This document shows positions 36,712 to 44,746 of a stretch of 64,000 bases of DNA, one piece after another. The DNA comes from JABMPR01 sp964508765 (GTDB lineage: Bacteria > Fidelibacterota > UBA8477 > JABMPR01). The notes beneath the pieces are model-generated. The model did not search any database, had not been told where the DNA came from, and was given only the letters and a program-made list of their open reading frames with translations. The translations under genes were made by a program, and so were the position numbers. Location of the stretch: the NCBI GenBank assembly GCA_964508765.1, contig CAZDVD010000005.1, forward strand, positions 57,672 through 121,671, read 5' to 3'. Positions within the stretch are counted from its first letter, which is position 1. The number at the start of each line of letters is the position of its first letter.

Positions 36712-36848
36712 TAACCCTATCAATTACCTCGGGCTTCAGCCTGGGGCTTAAGACATTAAGAAAAGCGGACTTTAGTCCTGACCTAGGGTTAAAACCCCTG
36801 TTTCCTAGAACAATGCTTTGCCCCCGCGCTAAAGCACAGGGTAAGTAT
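36712..36848. repeat. REP-like palindrome cluster in the gap between the two PLP genes
   Basis: The 183-base spacer holds a series of small palindromes: GGCTTCAGCC, GGACTTTAGTCC, GGGTTAAAACCC and GCGCTAAAGC, with the flank CCTATCAATTACC. This style matches bacterial REP arrays that RAYT proteins act on, and a RAYT is encoded 3 kb away. No coding sequence is credible in it. Confidence 0.65.
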
Positions 36849-36869
36849 TCACATATAAGTAAACAACGC

Positions 36870-38333
36870 TTAGACATACTTTTTTAACAAGCCCGTCTCA
36901 GCATTAAAAGCTTCAATTTTCTCATCCCACTCATCCGCCAGATGAAATTTGGATGTCCAGTAACTATCATCATACCATTGGGCGTCCAGCTCTTCGACGG
37001 TTTTACCCTGCTGTTCAACCCAGGTAAAATATTTCAGGTTGTGCATGCGTCTTTTGTCGCGATAATTGAGCTCAAGCACACCTTCATCATTCAGTCCCAG
37101 CAAATAGCGCTCGAAATCCACATGAGCTCGAATCTCGCTATAACTACCAAGCTCCTGGTTCAGTTCTGTTAGTCGCGATTGATACATTTCCATTGAATCT
37201 GTTGCCACGGTGAAGACTACATCATGCTCATTGTATTCATAATATTTAGCCATTTTAATGGCACCGGCAATATTGGCAATACTCGAAATGCCAAAATATT
37301 CCATTTTCCCAATGAGCTCAGGATCAATACCCTGGGCTTTTAGCATGTTATGACCCACAGGTTCATTGAAAAGACGGATCAAGTTCATGGAGATGTTGTC
37401 ATCAATACCAATAACCATATCCATGTTTTTCATATTATGAATCCAGGGGACATGTTTATCGCCAATACCCTCAATACGATGAGCTCCATATCCATTCTGG
37501 AGGAGGGTCGGTACCTGTAGTGCTTCACCAGCGGCTACGCACAATTGAGGATATTTTTTCCGAAGATAATCAGCTGATCCCAGGGTTCCAGCTGATCCTT
37601 GAGTAAGGAATAAACCACTAAATCTATGTTGCTCTTCAGTGATCTGTTTAAAAACTTTTTCCATAGCGCTTCCCGTGACTGCATAGTGCCACAGGGCATT
37701 ACCAATTTCATCGAACTGATTCAAGGTAACAATCTCATCACCGCGTTCGGCTTCAAGTTCTCTTACCTTATCATAAATTTCTTTGACGTTGGCCTCTCCA
37801 CCCTCAGTGCGGATGATTTCAGCACCAACTTTTTCCAACCAGTCATAGCGTTCCTGCGACATTTCTTCTGGAAGTACTGCAATGGATGGACAGCCCAGCA
37901 GATAGCCATCGTAAGCACCACCCCGGCAATAATTACCTGTGGAGGGCCAGAGGGCCTTTTGACGGGTTGGATCAAATTGTCCTGAGATTAATTTCTCAAC
38001 GAGGGGACCAAAGGTAGCACCAACTTTATGGGCACCTGTGGGGAAGAATTTACCGATAAGCACAATGATGCGAGCTTTGACCCCAGTTAGTTCTGGAGGT
38101 AGTTCGATATAATTGACATCACCAAAACCGCCGCCAGTATGAACGGGCTCGTTTTGCCAGGTTAATCGAAAAAGATTACGTGGATTGAGATCCCATAACC
38201 CGATGGTGGAAAGTTCTCGCTTAATACCTTCCGGAATCAAATCAGGGTCAGCCATCTGTTTATATGTAGGTAAAATGATATCTTTTTCTTTGCAGCGTTG
38301 TATCGTGTTTTTAAGGATTTGCTCTGTATTCAT
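36870..38333 (-). CDS. Fold-type II PLP-dependent enzyme (tryptophan synthase beta-like superfamily)
   Basis: A 487-residue protein. The PLP lysine is in FPTGAHKVGATFGPL (about 93-107), a glycine-rich phosphate loop in STGNYCRGGAYDG, and the C terminus is unusually long (about 390-487). It resembles uncharacterised 'PLP-dependent protein subunit beta' proteins found near YgeW/YgfK genes. Together with the threonine-synthase-like gene it may replace YgeX as the ammonia-lyase, or act on another amino-acid-like ring-opening product. No ygeX homologue is visible in the window. Confidence 0.85.
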   Translation of the reverse strand: MNTEQILKNTIQRCKEKDIILPTYKQMADPDLIPEGIKRELSTIGLWDLNPRNLFRLTWQNEPVHTGGGFGDVNYIELPPELTGVKARIIVLIGKFFPTGAHKVGATFGPLVEKLISGQFDPTRQKALWPSTGNYCRGGAYDGYLLGCPSIAVLPEEMSQERYDWLEKVGAEIIRTEGGEANVKEIYDKVRELEAERGDEIVTLNQFDEIGNALWHYAVTGSAMEKVFKQITEEQHRFSGLFLTQGSAGTLGSADYLRKKYPQLCVAAGEALQVPTLLQNGYGAHRIEGIGDKHVPWIHNMKNMDMVIGIDDNISMNLIRLFNEPVGHNMLKAQGIDPELIGKMEYFGISSIANIAGAIKMAKYYEYNEHDVVFTVATDSMEMYQSRLTELNQELGSYSEIRAHVDFERYLLGLNDEGVLELNYRDKRRMHNLKYFTWVEQQGKTVEELDAQWYDDSYWTSKFHLADEWDEKIEAFNAETGLLKKYV

Positions 38334-38351
38334 TCTTTGTTTCCTTTGGTG

Positions 38352-38461
38352 TTTACAACAAACTTGACGAAGTACACGAAATGCTAGCTTGAGTTTTATC
38401 GTACATCTTCAAAGATTCGTTCCATTCGTTCTCTTCGTTCTCTTCGTTTTCTTCGTTGTTA
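38352..38461. repeat. Inverted-repeat element between ygeW and the PLP gene
   Basis: Left arm (38352-38380, TACAACAAACTTGACGAAG...) pairs imperfectly with right arm (38433-38461, ...CTTCGTTTTCTTCGTTGTT). A third single-arm copy is at 44672-44701. The arms consist of ACGAA-spaced units, like the common 'cttcgtgtccttcgtg' dispersed repeat. The element fills most of the 141-base spacer and contains no gene. Confidence 0.6.
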
Positions 38462-38474
38462 AAAAAATAAATCA

Positions 38475-39632
38475 TCAATTGTTAAGTTTATCTAGTTCTG
38501 CCATGGGATCTTTCAAACCCGTCAAAAACATCATTGATGCGATGATAAAGGGTTTATAACTGGCTTCCATATAGGTGTCTCTTCTGTATTTATCAAAAAC
38601 GGATGCGCTAACTTCCCCCTGCTTGCAGCTTACTCCGGTGATATCTGCAGGTAGACAATGCATATATAATGCCTTGCCATCTCTGGTGAGTTGCATTTTC
38701 TTTTCGGTGCATTCCCAGTCCGTAAATTTTGCGTTGTTGGCCAGGCAGCTCTTTTCCAGGTCTTTTAGTCCCGCATTGTCACCCTGTTTTAATAATGAGG
38801 TTCGCTCTTCCATCACATGGAAAGGAGCCCAGGATTTTGGGTAAACTATATCAGCATTCCTGAATGCCTCATCCATACTATTTGTCGCCTGAAAGGATCC
38901 ACCTGAGACTTCTGCCTGTTTATCGGCCAGAGCAACAACTTCTGGGATCAGGTTATAACCATCGGGATGAGCTAAGGTAACATCCATCCCATAGCGGGTA
39001 AGTAACCCGATAATTCCCTGAGGAACGGAAAGCGGCTTGCCATAGCTGGGTGAGTAGGCCCAGGACATGGCAATCTTTTTCCCCTTTAAGTTGTCCAATG
39101 ACCCGAAATGGTTTTTCAACATAGCCAGATCTGACATGCTCTGTGTGGGATGATCAATATCGCACTGGAGGTTTATTAATCCAGGTCTGTTGTGCAAGAC
39201 ACCTTCCTCAAAACCTGTTTGTACGGCAGATGAAACCTCTTTCATGTAACTATGACCTTCACCGAGATACATATCATCTCGAATACCGATGACTCGAGTC
39301 ATAAATGAGATCATATTGGCTGTTTCCCGGACTGTTTCTCCATGAGAAACTTGAGACTTTTCTTCATCCATATCCGATACAGCCAGTCCCAAAGCATTGG
39401 CAGCCGAAGCAAAACTGAAGCGTGTTCGGGTAGAGTTATCTCGGAAGATTGAAACGGCGAGCCCAGAATCAAACACCAGGTTTGGTTTACCTTGACGATG
39501 TCTTTCTCTCAGGAGTTCAGCCAGAAGCAAGGTGGCCTCCAACTCCTCTTTATTTTTTTGCCAGGTGAGTAGAAAATCATGACCGTAGTTGCTCAGGTCT
39601 AATGATTTTATTTTTCTAATTAAGTTTTCCAT
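38475..39632 (-). CDS. ygeW: YgeW knotted carbamoyltransferase
   Basis: A 385-residue member of the aspartate/ornithine transcarbamylase superfamily. The carbamoyl-phosphate loop is FRDNSTRTRFSF (about 63-74), followed by HCLPA-type motif MHCLPADITGVSC near 325 and the DHPTQSMSDL segment. Length and motifs fit the YgeW branch, whose substrate has been unsolved but which is part of anaerobic purine breakdown clusters. Run in reverse it could yield carbamoyl phosphate for ATP synthesis; no carbamate kinase gene is in the window. Confidence 0.95.
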   Translation of the reverse strand: MENLIRKIKSLDLSNYGHDFLLTWQKNKEELEATLLLAELLRERHRQGKPNLVFDSGLAVSIFRDNSTRTRFSFASAANALGLAVSDMDEEKSQVSHGETVRETANMISFMTRVIGIRDDMYLGEGHSYMKEVSSAVQTGFEEGVLHNRPGLINLQCDIDHPTQSMSDLAMLKNHFGSLDNLKGKKIAMSWAYSPSYGKPLSVPQGIIGLLTRYGMDVTLAHPDGYNLIPEVVALADKQAEVSGGSFQATNSMDEAFRNADIVYPKSWAPFHVMEERTSLLKQGDNAGLKDLEKSCLANNAKFTDWECTEKKMQLTRDGKALYMHCLPADITGVSCKQGEVSASVFDKYRRDTYMEASYKPFIIASMMFLTGLKDPMAELDKLNN

Positions 39633-39664
39633 AAAAATTTCAACTTCACTTATTTAATATTATT

Positions 39665-39768
39665 CGTCACATCGAGCGGCTTGCAGGGGCGTAGCTCCGT
39701 AGAAGCGAAGACCTGAGTCGAGATGCGAAAAGTAATAATATGTCCCTCGACTCCGCTCGGGATGACAA
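39665..39768. repeat. Hairpin-forming dispersed repeat (CTCGACTCCGCTCGGGATGACA class)
   Basis: A roughly 104-base element with imperfect inverted ends: GTCACATCGAGCGG on the left and CCGCTCGGGATGAC on the right. The right end is the widely dispersed 'gtcatcccgagcggagtcgaggg' palindrome. It occupies the 200-base gap between ygeY and ygeW and encodes no protein. MITE-like or REP/BIME-like origin is likely. Confidence 0.7.
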
Positions 39769-39832
39769 ACTTGGGTTTTGTGTTATTTATTGCTTTAATC
39801 CTATCCATCCATGTGGGAATTCGAATCCCTGC

Positions 39833-41044
39833 TTAGTTGTCCAATCTTTCCAAATATGTCAAAGGTATCGCAGCATACATAGCAGCTGCTTTCACTAGAT
39901 GATCTTTCCAGGTTTTTTCGTTGGGGGCATGAGCTTCCTCTTCGGCACCAGGACCGAAACCGATACAAGGCACACCATATTTACCCATGATGGCTACTCC
40001 ATTTGTCGAAAAAGTCCATTTGTCTACAATGGGAGCCTCATTGAACAGTCCTTTATAAGCATCCACGAGAGATGTTGTTGCCACATGGTCTTCTTCAATT
40101 AACCAGGTAGGGAAATACGCTTCAGTGGGGTAGCTAAGACCCGTATAACTGGGTCGCTTATAGTCATACATCTCAACGAAGGCATCTCCAGCTTTTACTG
40201 AAGGAAGATTCTTGATTTCATCCATGGCCGATTCAGCAGTCTCACCTACGGTAAGACGACGATCCACGGAAATGGAACACCCATCAGCTACAGCGCAGCG
40301 CGATGGGGAGGTGAAAAATACTTCGGAAACAGTCAAAGAACCTTTCCCGAGAAAATCATGATCTGCCAGACGTGTATTTAATTCCTGAAGTTCCATAAGG
40401 ATAGGTGCCATCTTGTAGATAGCATTGTCACCCCGTTCAGGTGCTGATCCATGAGCACTGATCCCTGAGGTCGAAACCTTTATTTCCATACGCCCACGCT
40501 GACCCCGATAAATTCTACATGAAGTTGGCTCCGTGCTTACTACAAATTCAGGCTGAATCTTCTTATTATCCATGATGTACTGCCAGCACAACCCATCACA
40601 ATCTTCTTCCTGGACAGTGCCGGTAACGACAAGGGTGTAGTCCGCTTCCAGACCAAGATCTTTGATGATTCTCCCCGCATAGACCATGCTGGCCATGCCA
40701 CCTTCCTGATCTGAGGCTCCCCGACCCATGATGATTTCATCATCCTCAAAACCCTCATAAGGATCAACCTTCCAATTCTCAAGATTGCCAACACCCACCG
40801 TGTCAATGTGAGCATCCATGGCAATAACATGAGAGCCATGACCGATGGTTCCATAAATATTTCCCATTTCGTCAATCTCAATCTTATCAAATCCAACCTT
40901 TTCCATTTCCTGCTTGATGCGCTGGATGACCAGCTCTTCCTGACAACTTTCGCTGGGAATAGCAATCAGATCTCGCAAAAACCTGGATATCTCGGGGCGA
41001 TAATGTTCTGCTTTGGCGAGTATCTGTTGGAAATCAATATTCAT
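39833..41044 (-). CDS. ygeY: YgeY-family M20 metallopeptidase
   Basis: A 403-residue dinuclear-zinc hydrolase of the M20/ArgE type. Metal ligands are in MDAHIDTVG (about 76-84), GRGASDQEGG (about 108-117), and EEDCDG (about 146-151), with a late His in EEAHAPNE. The YgeY group is tied by gene neighbourhood to selenium-dependent hydroxylases and is needed for anaerobic urate use in gut bacteria; its likely reaction is amide hydrolysis of a ureido or carbamoyl intermediate. Confidence 0.95.
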   Translation of the reverse strand: MNIDFQQILAKAEHYRPEISRFLRDLIAIPSESCQEELVIQRIKQEMEKVGFDKIEIDEMGNIYGTIGHGSHVIAMDAHIDTVGVGNLENWKVDPYEGFEDDEIIMGRGASDQEGGMASMVYAGRIIKDLGLEADYTLVVTGTVQEEDCDGLCWQYIMDNKKIQPEFVVSTEPTSCRIYRGQRGRMEIKVSTSGISAHGSAPERGDNAIYKMAPILMELQELNTRLADHDFLGKGSLTVSEVFFTSPSRCAVADGCSISVDRRLTVGETAESAMDEIKNLPSVKAGDAFVEMYDYKRPSYTGLSYPTEAYFPTWLIEEDHVATTSLVDAYKGLFNEAPIVDKWTFSTNGVAIMGKYGVPCIGFGPGAEEEAHAPNEKTWKDHLVKAAAMYAAIPLTYLERLDN

Positions 41045-41079
41045 ATGGTGTCTTTCTGTTCAATACTTTTTGTGTGTTC

Positions 41080-42390
41080 TTAAAGTGCTTTCATTGCGGA
41101 CCATAAGCGCTTGCTCTGCTTGCGGGCATTCTCACGAATTCGATATTCATCAATACCGACGAGCTGTTTATTGCGCAAACGAAACTTGCCACGGGTCATG
41201 ACATCTGAGGGTTTTTCAAGCCCAAAGAGAAGATGGCTGCTGAAATTATCAGCATTCAAGTCAGTACGGGGATCATAGTCATAAAACACCAGATCAGCCT
41301 GGCTTTCCTCTTCAATATGTCCCACCAATTTCCCAAATATTTTTACTGCAATATCAGGGTTATTCTGAAAAAGGAGCTCAAGATAATCAACCTGTGGGCT
41401 TTCTGTGGCAGCCCGTACCAATGTCCCTTCTTTGGCTTCCTTCAACATATTATTTTGCATGCCATCAGTCCCCAATCCAGGCTCCATGGATTCAATGATC
41501 TCTGTTTCCAGCACGCCAACCTGATTGTTGGCATTGGAAGTAGGATTATGTACGAGCTTGCAGCCATGTTTTAATAAGATATGGCGATCTTCACGAGTCA
41601 TAAATATGCCATGGATAATTAAGGACTGATTAGACAGTAGCTTAAATTTATCCAACCGCTGTATCACAGATCGATATCCTCTACCCTGAGCATCTTTTTC
41701 ATCAGCAAGATCCTCAGCAACATGGATGTGTATACCACAGTCCGGGAATTCTTGTAAAGCCTTGCTCACCATTTCCAGAGATTCATCTGAAAGTGTGAAT
41801 GATGCATGTAACCCCAGACGAGGGGCAATATATGGATTGCCGGCATATTTTTTTATAGCACGGATATTTTCAGCCAACTCATCTTTAAAGTTTGCCTTAC
41901 CATTTCTGTCTGAACTTTCAAAACAGAGACTGATGTTTAACCCCAATAACTCAGCCAGATCTGCCAAGATGTCTAATGAGCCTTCAACAAACAAGGGGCT
42001 GGCATGGTGATCTATGATGGTGGTGGTGCCATTCTGGATGCAGTCCATGAGTCCTGCTTCAAAGGAAGCCTTAATAGAAACCTTATCCAATCCTCGGTCC
42101 AATTTCCACCAGATCTCTTCGAGATGCTCAACAAAGTTTTTTGGTGATTTCTGTGGTGGGTGCATGCCCAGTGCCAGGGTTGAGTACAAGTGAGTATGCG
42201 CATTGATAATTCCCGGCAAAACGGTTTTGCCCTTCATATCCAGAATCTGTCCCTCAAAACCCATGTGGGAAAATCCCCGGCCCACAAACTTGATGACTTC
42301 ATCTTCAATGAGAATGGAGGCATGCTCCAGAAATTCTCGTTCACCAAAAGGATCAATAATGCGCAAATTATGCAATAAGAGCTGTTCCAT
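41080..42390 (-). CDS. ssnA: SsnA-type aminohydrolase
   Basis: A 436-residue amidohydrolase-superfamily enzyme. Metal residues are in PGIINAHTHLYSTLA (about 59-73), DHHASP, IHVAEDLADE (His about 217) and IHGIFMTR, with a late Asp in GLGTDGMQN. It is distinct from the 8-oxoguanine-deaminase-like gene in the same operon and has the DHHASP hallmark of SsnA. SsnA is part of the conserved yge/ygf set and is thought to open or deaminate a purine-derived ring. It starts one base before the large-subunit stop region ends (gap of one base to the next gene), so it is tightly coupled. Confidence 0.93.
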   Translation of the reverse strand: MEQLLLHNLRIIDPFGEREFLEHASILIEDEVIKFVGRGFSHMGFEGQILDMKGKTVLPGIINAHTHLYSTLALGMHPPQKSPKNFVEHLEEIWWKLDRGLDKVSIKASFEAGLMDCIQNGTTTIIDHHASPLFVEGSLDILADLAELLGLNISLCFESSDRNGKANFKDELAENIRAIKKYAGNPYIAPRLGLHASFTLSDESLEMVSKALQEFPDCGIHIHVAEDLADEKDAQGRGYRSVIQRLDKFKLLSNQSLIIHGIFMTREDRHILLKHGCKLVHNPTSNANNQVGVLETEIIESMEPGLGTDGMQNNMLKEAKEGTLVRAATESPQVDYLELLFQNNPDIAVKIFGKLVGHIEEESQADLVFYDYDPRTDLNADNFSSHLLFGLEKPSDVMTRGKFRLRNKQLVGIDEYRIRENARKQSKRLWSAMKAL

Positions 42391-42391
42391 C

Positions 42392-44656
42392 TCACTTACC
42401 TACCATTTCTAAAATGTGTTCAGGTGTTATGGGAATATGAGCAACAGATTTCCCCAGGGCGTTGCTCACAGCATTGGCTATTGCTGCAGCGGTTGGAATG
42501 ATGGCTGGCTCTCCGATACCTTTAGCTCCCCAGGGGCCCTCAGGTTCAGGATCTTCCACAAGAATTGATTCGATTTCACCCACATCCATGGCTGTTGGTA
42601 AGAGATAGGTTGTGAGGTTGTCGCTTAAAACTTTCCCTTCTTTTACTTTGAAATCCTCAGTGAGTGCCCAGCCAATTCCTTGAGCAGTTCCACCTTCGAT
42701 TTGAGCTTCCAAACCAGCTGGATTGATGGCTTTTCCCACATCATGGGAAGCCCATATTTTATCAACCTTCACCTGCCCTGTGAGGGTGTCGACCTTGACG
42801 CGAGCGATATGAGTTGCATAGGAATAGGTGAAGTAGGCTTCGCCCACTCCATTGACAGCATCATAGTTCAATTCGGGGACATGCCACCAGCCCAGTACAT
42901 CCATAGGTCGATTGGATAAATAGAGATAATTGGAGAGCTCAGCAAAGCTTAGGATTTCATGGTTCCGAATGTTGCTTACGATTCCTTGCTTAATTTGTAT
43001 CTCTTTTAGATCGCAATCCATGAGCTCGGCGGCGGCTTCTTTCAGGACAGGTAACATTTTACCTGCGGCATCTCGAATGGCATTGCCCGTCATGACAACG
43101 TTTCGGCTGGCCACTGAGGGACCACTATCTGGCACCTGACTCGTATCGGTGGGTAACACAGTAATTCTGGAAGGCTCCACCCCTAGGGCTTCAGCGGTCA
43201 TCTGCTGGACAACGGTGAGTGCACCCTGACCCATTTCAATGAGACCAAAGGCTACTGAAATAGATCCATCTCGATGGAGCTTGATTTTGACGCCACTTCC
43301 ATCCATAAACCAGCCGGCAGCACCGAGACAATTACCATAATGAATCAGCGAAACCCCATACCCCGTTTTCCAGCGAGCATTATTGATTAATTCCCGCTTG
43401 GTCCAATCACATGCTTCTGCCGCAGAATTCAGCGTTTCTTCAGCACCCACGCTGCTTTTTAGATGGTGACCGGTAAGCGTTTGGGTGTCGACTTTAACAA
43501 TATTGTTCAAGCGCAGTTCAATTGGATCCATATCCAGTTCAGTAGCGATGACATCCATCATGCGCTCGTGACCAAAGGCTGCCTGGGGGGATCCAAAGCC
43601 ACGAAAGGCTCCAGTCGGAGGCAGATTGGTATAATATGATTTGGATTCTATTGAGATGTTATCAATGACATAAGGTCCCATGGCCTGCATGGCAGATCGG
43701 TAGGAGACCACAGATGACAGGGTGGCGTAAGCTCCAGCATTCTCGTCGAGCAGAATTTCTGCGGCCAATAATTTACCAGACTGTGAGACACCCACCTTGT
43801 AGTGCATTTGAAAAGGATGTCGTTTGCTGGTGAGTTGAACATCTGTTGTGCGATCATAGACCATTTTTATTGGCCGTTTCAGAATCGATGCGGCCAGGGC
43901 AGCTCGAGTACATACTTCAGAGGGAATATCCTCTTTACCGCCAAATGCGCCGCCAGTAGGTGATTGCTCTACACGAATCTTTGAAAAGGGGATAGCCAGG
44001 GCTTTTGAAACCGCCTTCTGGACATAGAAGGGACACTGGATAGACCCAAGAATGTCAATACCGCCGCCAGTGGTGATTTGAGCGATACAGGCTTGTGGTT
44101 CCAGATAGTAATGCTCTTGAAAGGGTGTTTCGAACTGAGCTTCAACGATGTGATCTGCTTCTGCAAATGCCCTTGCCGGATCTCCTCGCTTGACCTGATG
44201 TTGGCAGGCGAGATTGGTCTCGTGTAGAAAATTATCCCTGGCCTCTCGACTTTCATTGATTGAGAAAATCGGAGGAAGGGGTTCAATATTTACCAGAACT
44301 AACCTGGAAAGTCGCTGTGCGGACTCAGCTGTTTTGGCAACGAGAATGCCCACACTGTCGCCAACATAGCGAACCACCTTATCGGCCATAAGCGGTTGGT
44401 CTTCCAGAATCACACCGACCTGGTTTTCTCCTGGAATATCCCTGGCTGAGAAAAAGGCGATATAGTCTGGGTCATTTTCAACAACGCTGGTATTTATGCT
44501 CAGCAATTGCCCATGTGCTACATGTGAAAAGACAGGCGCAGCGTGAAGCATGTTATCTACGTGGATATCAGTCAGAAACTTGGTTTCACCCGTGGTTTTG
44601 CCACGAGCGTCTATACGCTTGAGTCTGGTACCAATTATTTGAGTAGATAACGTCAT
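42392..44656 (-). CDS. Molybdenum hydroxylase large subunit, set B (XdhD-like)
   Basis: A 754-residue molybdopterin subunit with GGAFGGKEDIPSE (about 240), AFRGFGSPQAAF (about 350), FGLIEMGQGALTVVQQM (about 475), and the catalytic GAKGIGEPAIIP loop near the C terminus. The FeS and FAD partners are separate genes at 34957 and 33703, unlike set A. Linked to ssnA, ygeY, ygeW and ygfK, it is the best candidate in the window for the selenium-dependent hydroxylase acting on urate or xanthine. Accessory genes yqeB/yqeC/selD are not in the window. Confidence 0.93.
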   Translation of the reverse strand: MTLSTQIIGTRLKRIDARGKTTGETKFLTDIHVDNMLHAAPVFSHVAHGQLLSINTSVVENDPDYIAFFSARDIPGENQVGVILEDQPLMADKVVRYVGDSVGILVAKTAESAQRLSRLVLVNIEPLPPIFSINESREARDNFLHETNLACQHQVKRGDPARAFAEADHIVEAQFETPFQEHYYLEPQACIAQITTGGGIDILGSIQCPFYVQKAVSKALAIPFSKIRVEQSPTGGAFGGKEDIPSEVCTRAALAASILKRPIKMVYDRTTDVQLTSKRHPFQMHYKVGVSQSGKLLAAEILLDENAGAYATLSSVVSYRSAMQAMGPYVIDNISIESKSYYTNLPPTGAFRGFGSPQAAFGHERMMDVIATELDMDPIELRLNNIVKVDTQTLTGHHLKSSVGAEETLNSAAEACDWTKRELINNARWKTGYGVSLIHYGNCLGAAGWFMDGSGVKIKLHRDGSISVAFGLIEMGQGALTVVQQMTAEALGVEPSRITVLPTDTSQVPDSGPSVASRNVVMTGNAIRDAAGKMLPVLKEAAAELMDCDLKEIQIKQGIVSNIRNHEILSFAELSNYLYLSNRPMDVLGWWHVPELNYDAVNGVGEAYFTYSYATHIARVKVDTLTGQVKVDKIWASHDVGKAINPAGLEAQIEGGTAQGIGWALTEDFKVKEGKVLSDNLTTYLLPTAMDVGEIESILVEDPEPEGPWGAKGIGEPAIIPTAAAIANAVSNALGKSVAHIPITPEHILEMVGK

Positions 44657-44671
44657 AGTAGAATCTTTTTT

Positions 44672-44701
44672 TCTACAACGAATTTGACGAAACTTACGAA
44701 A
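44672..44701. repeat. Single-arm copy of the ACGAA-type repeat
   Basis: CTACAACGAATTTGACGAAACTTACGAAA is about 75% identical to the left arm of the inverted repeat at 38352-38380. It lies in the 90-base gap between ade and the large-subunit gene. Confidence 0.5.
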
Positions 44702-44746
44702 GACCCATTTGTACTTTTGGAATTATTCATGGGATAAGCCTATACA

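Noticed and set aside
36683..36877. Open frames on both strands in the PLP-gene gap
   Set aside because: They come from palindromic repeat DNA and show no protein character.
39813..39830. T-arm-like sequence GGAATTCGAATCCC, suggesting a tRNA 3' end
   Set aside because: No acceptor stem, D-arm or anticodon arm can be built around it on either strand, so it is chance.
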